Part shown: positions 59,390-64,000 of the stretch, one piece after another | Position numbering within the stretch: the first letter of the stretch is position 1 | Layout of the letters: every line of letters begins with the position of its first letter | NCBI GenBank assembly: GCA_026874595.1 | Contig: CM049313.1 | Span: forward strand, 22,502,008 to 22,566,007 | Reading direction: 5' to 3' | DNA length: 64,000 nt | Origin: Sipunculus nudus | Taxonomy: Eukaryota > Annelida > Sipuncula > Golfingiida > Sipunculidae | Translations under genes and position numbers: made by a program | The notes under the pieces: generated by a model | The model's database searches: none | Told to the model about the DNA's origin: nothing | The model's input: the letters and a program-made list of their open reading frames with translations, nothing else

Positions 59390-60060
59390 CTCGTTTCACG
59401 AGAAACGGTGCGAGATATGACGAGACTTGCGATTGAACGGCTTAGAACTAGAGGGATGCTGTCTAACGCCAAAAACCAGACCTTTCTATCGCAAATATCA
59501 ACAGAGATAGAATCTGGAAAACTCCGAATTTTCAGATTGTCAAGTTTTACCCCAAAATTTGGTAACCATGGTAACGGCAGCACAAAGCAACATGTGCGAA
59601 GAGATAAGCCAATGTTCCTAGTTTCAGATACGACCAAAAAAAATGGTGTCACGTTTAATATTTTTTTAGATATTGCAGAAAAATGACATGTTACAGTGTT
59701 GATTTCGAGATATTTATAAATAACACAAAATATATCAATTTCAAAGCCATTGTTAAAAAAATGCAACCTGTAGGTCATATTTAATGAAATATCGAAGACT
59801 CTCGTTTGACGAGAAATGGTGCGAGATTTGGCGAGACTTTCAGTTTTATCATGTCAAGCTGCCCATAAGGTACATAATGACCAAAACCAGACGTCTGTAG
59901 CTTAAAAATTGACAAAGTTACAAAAAATGGTCGTGTTATTTCCAATTTCCATGATTTTTGCCCAAAAAAATGTAACCATGGTAACGGCAAATTTAAGTAA
60001 GCTACATGTCAAAAGAAAGGCCAGGTGATGACGAAAAAAATGAGCTATTGCAGAAGTGGA
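59390..60060 (+). repeat. ~415 bp tandem repeat, about 1.5-2 units
   Basis: Unit starts 'CGTTT(C/G)ACGAGAAA(C/T)GGTGCGAGAT' at about 59393 and 59810. Both units continue in order with CAAAAACCAGAC, 'aaa-ttg-caaagtt' and GTAACCATGGTAACGGC (59562 and 59972, 410 apart). A shorter related phrase at 59230 suggests a truncated third unit upstream. The 139-codon minus-strand and 92-codon plus-strand frames here are repeat shadows. Confidence 0.8.
59562..59575. promoter_or_regulatory. RFX X-box-like palindrome (first of two)
   Basis: GTAACCATGGTAAC fits the X-box pattern GTNRCC-N2-RGYAAC exactly. The same 14 bases recur at 59972-59985 in the next satellite unit. A regulatory role is inferred from motif match only. 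Confidence 0.4.
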
Positions 60061-60099
60061 TAAGCCTATTTATGGCGAAGTTATAGTGCAAAAACCGTT

Positions 60100-60246
60100 A
60101 ACCATACCTGTCGTGACCTTGACCCTTGACCTTGGAGCAATGTTGACCAAAAACAATAGGGCACCTAGAAATTACGTTTTCGAACATCCCTGTAAGTTTC
60201 AAGGTTATTGTGGCAAAATTGTGGCCAGGAGAGTGGTGACAAACAA

Positions 60247-60285
<39 letters not shown>

Positions 60286-60334
60286 TACGCAACTGACCAA
60301 TATGCTTGCGGAAATCGAAGATTTCCGGCAAGCA
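60100..60334 (+). repeat. Dispersed repeat with TGACCTTGACCCTTGACC core, (CAGA)n and hairpin terminus
   Basis: GTGACCTTGACCCTTGACCTTGG (60107-60129, described in two parts) is followed by 'caaggttattgtggcaaaattgtggcc' and a (CAAA)n(CAGA)n microsatellite (60241-60287). The terminus carries an inverted repeat, GCTTGCGGAAATC (60304-60316) and GATTTCCGGCAAGC (60320-60333). The same terminus occurs at 59085-59101. The overlapping plus- and minus-strand frames are repeat shadows (CLSVCLSV-type peptides come from the CAGA tract). Confidence 0.75.
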
Positions 60335-60631
60335 ACAAACAAATGGTCACGAGGAAAGGTTGACGGAGGTAAAAATAATTGATTTTCAAGGCAGGATGAG
60401 CTCTCTGTAGATGGGAAGGCCGTGCCCAACGGCCGTATCATACGGTTGTATTGCTGGCACCTGGGATCACTACACACCCTGGACTCGGGGAATGCATTAT
60501 TTATCACCACTTTTGACATTTACGCCTCTTGTATGCAAATATTGATAAGGTTTTTTGTGAATACAACAACTATTATCGCGAAAATTAAATTGACAGTGAT
60601 AGTGGAATTGCGTGTAGGGCCGACTTGGCCA

Positions 60632-60915
60632 CAGGACAAGTACATACAGTACAATTAACCCCCGGACAATAACCCCCAGACAATTACCCCAACATATATG
60701 TGCATGGAAATCATATAAAAAGACTGCTCATCACTGTTTATTAATCCCATAAAAGAAGAACCAGGATGTACTTTATTTTGTATAATGTATACTCTAAACT
60801 ATTTATTATATAACATGTGGGTAACTGTCCGGAGGGGGGGGGGGGGTAATAGCCCGTCGGATTATTTTCTCGGGGGTAATGGCCCAGGGGGTATTGACCC
60901 GGTGTAACTGTCCTG
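60632..60915. mobile_element. TIR element with CCGGACAATTACCCC repeats
   Basis: The ends are CAGGACA (60632-60638) and TGTCCTG (60909-60915), a perfect 7 bp inverted pair. The left arm (to 60690) repeats 'ggacaat(t)aacccccgg' three times. The right arm (from about 60826) is the diverged reverse complement with G13 (60834-60846) and GGGGGTAAT repeats. The interior is AT-rich. This resembles a MITE-like foldback element. No target duplication is clear. Confidence 0.6.
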
Positions 60916-60919
60916 GAGC

Positions 60920-61980
60920 CGATGGGCTTATATAAAAACCGTATTTCTTTTCGTGACCTCAGACGTAGGCGTGATGACTTGGCCGTGAATACATGACCCA
61001 GTAGGCACTTGCATTGGGCTGGTAAACCTATTTAACAGCCAATACACCTGTCGTAGTCTCTCAAATGTAAGAGGACCGAAATGGTGTTTATAATGACTTT
61101 GCATGTATACGCTAAAAATGTTCTTTACTGAGGCTGGGATCGTCCAAGGTATTCTTTGTTTCTTTCTCAAACGTTCACAAGTGCATGAAGACCAAAAAAC
61201 ATAACGCTGCTTGTCACAAGCTGCCTCATGGTTGGTACCGTAATTCAGTGATGCTCCAAGGTTCTATGAAGGGGAGGTGGTCAGCCAGTAAATTGTACCG
61301 TAGCCCAAAGGGCCCGAGGGGGGCCCGAGTAAAATGTTACAATATGTTGGAGTCTTTTTTAATTTTCAATTTTTTTAGATTATATAAATATTCATCGGGA
61401 GAGCTTGAGAGGGTCCAAACCGGATGGGAGTGTATCAGCATATAAATTTTCGTACGGAGTGACCTAAGGGGTCTAAATGGGCCCGTATCCGGTCAGAAGT
61501 CAGAAACTGCTTTAAACTGAGTAAATGTTATTTTGGATTTTCTGTAAACTGCATAATTTCGCTTTATTCAGGAGCCGGCTGTGGAATCTAACAAAATGAA
61601 GTACCTGAAAAAAAATGCTTGACAATGTGCAAATTTGATTTGTCTATGTTGTCAGCTTATACAGTTTTAATCGGAAGTGATAAGAAAGGCCTATTAGGTA
61701 TTAGGTCTCGTGCCTAGGAGTTAACAATTAAGGACATCTTCAATGCTTGAAAATACGGAAGTCCCGTTTGTCTTAAATTGTATTTAGTCTTTTTATAATT
61801 TTTAATCCGTTGGGCAATAAAGGGTCCGGGCTTGCCATGAGTTTCCTTGAACCCAATGAAATGCTTGAAAATGAGGAAATTCTGGAGTGACGGGAAATGT
61901 TTTGGTTTTTCAAATGGCCAGGTATATCTTTCGGACTCATATTTAGTAAAAGGCACCAGGGGCGCTAAAACTTTTGAAAC
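60920..61980. other. Non-coding stretch
   Basis: A patch of GGGCCCGAGGGGGGCCCGAG (61308-61327) is a short direct repeat. No gene is recognised. Confidence 0.45.
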
Positions 61981-62008
61981 GTGGGGAGAGTACTTCCTCC
62001 ACCACCGT

Positions 62009-62190
62009 ACCCCCCCCCCCCACCCCCACCCTCCCCACCTTACGACGTAACCTCTATGCCTTGCCACTTCACGCCCCCCCCCCCACACACACACACAAAC
62101 ACCTCGCAACGAGGTGTTCCGTATTTAACCATATTTTCTAACAACCCAGTACCGGGGGGGGGGGAAGGGGGAGGGGCAAGTATTTTCATC
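62009..62190. repeat. Poly-C, (AC)n and poly-G block
   Basis: C-rich 62009-62038, C11-13 then (AC)8 at 62072-62097, and G-rich 62154-62186. As at 11.5 kb, C runs and G runs lie on the same strand about 80 bases apart. The 'AACACCTCGCAACGAGGTGTT' stretch (62099-62119) between them is a near-perfect hairpin (ACACCTCG / CGAGGTGT). Confidence 0.8.
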
Positions 62191-62199
62191 GAAGCACGA

Positions 62200-64000
62200 A
62201 TGTCGAGGGCGTGTATCAGCTGTGTGGATTGGTGTGGAAGGGTTGTCCACTTAGTGGTGTGGAATATTTTTAATACGATTTTCATTCAAAATATAAGCAA
62301 TTTTAAGCAGTTTGGGTAAAAAATAATAGGACATTTTCAGAAAGCAAGTAGAAACCTCTTCCCCTTGTGCATCTCTTGGATTCGCCAGTAGTTGTTTCAC
62401 AATAATCATTGCCTCCGCCAGGAGGGTAGGCGCTCATCACACGCTCGTGTGGGTGTTTATTCACAGCAAAACTAGAGTAGGCCTAATCTTGAAAGGAATC
62501 TCATGAAAAACGTAAGATCACTGATAATTAAGGAGTACTTTTTGTTTATACCTCAAATCTTTTTACAGTTTGACTAAGATCCTATTTTTCTGGCAAATTA
62601 CATTCTTTTAGTTGCCAAACTAATGCATGGGGATATATATGTGGTATGTTTTGTAATCCCCTATTGAAAACGGGGAGGGGGGACGTGCTTTGCTGCTGCC
62701 GAATTTGGCACGTGGTGATCTGTCAGTTTAGTTTAACTGCTTATTATATCAATGTAAATTTTTTTCATATTCTTTAGTTTTTTTCCGTTTCTCCTTTTTT
62801 TTTTTTTTTTGTTATTCTGAAAACTGCTTTGTTGATAATATAGCAAGCATTAGGAGCTTGAAAGGTACCTTTGATAAACCTTTATACGGTTCTTCCTTTG
62901 AGGAAAAAACGATCCCTGCTTAATTTTATTTTATTACAATTTTAACTGCTGTTCATGAGCAAATAACTTAGGCCTAGTCTGCCATAAGGTGTGGTCCACG
63001 TGAATAACGTTACTGAAATACAAAATTTTTATTCAGATTGGAATATTAGTAAAATAACTCTCATTATTTCCATTGTTATTCACGAAATGTATTGTGCATT
63101 TTCATGTCATCTTAAATGCCAGTTTTCTTCTGAGAGCAAGCTTGGCTTTAATGAAAAATAAATAACAATACGTTCCACCTCTCTCGTGCAGTCCATGAAA
63201 GGTACCAAAGACTGGATGGCTTCGGGCTTAAGAGATTGATAAAATACGCAAAACTGAAGCGGTACAATAACGAGAATACTTGGTGGGATCCCGGAAATCT
63301 CTTTGTTTCGCCTCGAAAAATTTCCACGGGGGCCCTTGTTGCGCGCTCAGCAAACAATGCACGTCAGATTTCAAAGGAATTTCCTCATAAATGTAATTAT
63401 CAAACAAAGTTCATATATCCTAGGTATAACCTTGGGGCTGGCGTCAAAGTGGCTTTTGTCATTAACGCCTACCTCCTCATATCAGTAACATTTTAATCAT
63501 AAACGATCAAACGGGTAAGGACTGGATACATGTTGCCAAGTTGCATGTCACACGAAATACACATGCAGGCATGAGATAGATCCAAACCAAATATATGATC
63601 GCCTGTATCGTGTTATGATCTTCTAAATGAGGGATTTATGTACACTTTTCTATGCTTCTATGATAAGGCGACGCGTATGAGCGATGAATGGCGAATATTG
63701 CGAACGGTCCTCGTTAGTGTTGAAATATTTATTGTATGTTTTTCCATTGTTCTTTCTCATTAAGGTATGCATTTTAATATAATTCATTTTTTATCTCTGA
63801 TTGTTTTACACCTAAGCGAAGCAATTTCTCGAGGACCATTTATACTGAACATACTTATTCTGAACTACATATTCGGAAACGGGTGAAACGTAGTCGAAGC
63901 CTTGGGGAAAGTGGAATACTATATTTATATATATAATTTACGAGGGGAAAGTGATTTAGGGGATGAACATTCCCAGAAACACACGAAACACAGTCTATTT
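62200..64000. other. Non-coding stretch to the window end
   Basis: AT-rich, with a T-run at 62797-62810. A GC-richer patch (63170-63350) holds overlapping frames I do not recognise. Confidence 0.45.

Noticed and set aside
59359-59778. 139-codon minus-strand frame
   Set aside because: It lies within the ~415 bp tandem repeat; the second repeat copy does not preserve the frame.
60205-60389. CLSVCLSV-rich frames resembling cysteine-rich peptides
   Set aside because: Direct translation of the (CAGA)n microsatellite on the minus strand.
61714-62109. 131-codon minus-strand frame
   Set aside because: The N-terminal half is encoded by the poly-C/GGGGGTGG tract and the rest has no recognisable motif.

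Overview
This looks like gene-poor, AT-rich nuclear DNA from a marine invertebrate, most likely a mollusc. The evidence is dense (AT)n, (AC)n(AT)n, (TC)n and poly-C/poly-G tracts, decayed retroelements, and dispersed repeats built on TGACCTTGACC and CAGACGGACGG motifs. I know such repeats from bivalve and gastropod genomes, but the species assignment is inference. No bacterial-style operon, CRISPR array, rRNA or intact tRNA gene is visible. The longest open frame is 143 codons, and most of the rest are chance frames or fall in repeats.

Layout. At 0-7.4 kb there is non-coding DNA with microsatellites, an E-box/AP-1 cluster (3.55 kb), a near-perfect palindrome (4.9 kb) and a strong hairpin with T-box-like arms (6.05 kb). 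At 7.46-8.17 kb a minisatellite keeps a ~35 bp register while its sequence changes from one subfamily to another. At 13.5-14.3 kb there are three tandem ~270 bp units, each with a GGTGGCGCC-type palindrome. At 16.0 kb four E-boxes lie within 56 bp. At 21.8-23.1 kb sits a 5'-truncated CR1/L2-like LINE with decayed reverse transcriptase and a (ATT)n tail. At 25.7 kb there is a tRNA-like SINE head, and at 32.0-32.4 kb a dispersed repeat. At 34.1-34.9 kb and 51.1-51.9 kb lie two copies of an ~800 bp solo-LTR-like element whose minus strand carries a TATA box and heat-shock-element-like motifs. From 35 to 47.7 kb little is recognisable.

At 47.8-52.5 kb there is an accessory cluster: two 156 bp TG...CA elements each containing a spaced pol III A/B-box pair, and a diverged tandem duplication (49.0-50.3 and 50.8-52.2 kb) whose second copy carries the solo LTR. 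The best protein-coding candidate is a minus-strand exon-like frame at 55.95-56.37 kb (possible membrane protein, function unknown). At 56.5-60.4 kb there is a nested repeat complex: ~330 bp units carrying CTCF-like motifs, ~137 bp units carrying nuclear-receptor half-sites, and ~415 bp units carrying RFX X-box-like palindromes. A TIR element rich in GGGGGTAAT follows at 60.6-60.9 kb, then poly-C/poly-G-rich sequence to the end.

There is no evidence that genes here work together. The window reads as intergenic or intronic sequence shaped by transposition and tandem duplication. The most noteworthy structures are the promoter-bearing solo LTR pair, the 156 bp LTR-like elements with internal pol III promoters, and the satellite units that repeat transcription-factor-like motifs at fixed spacing.
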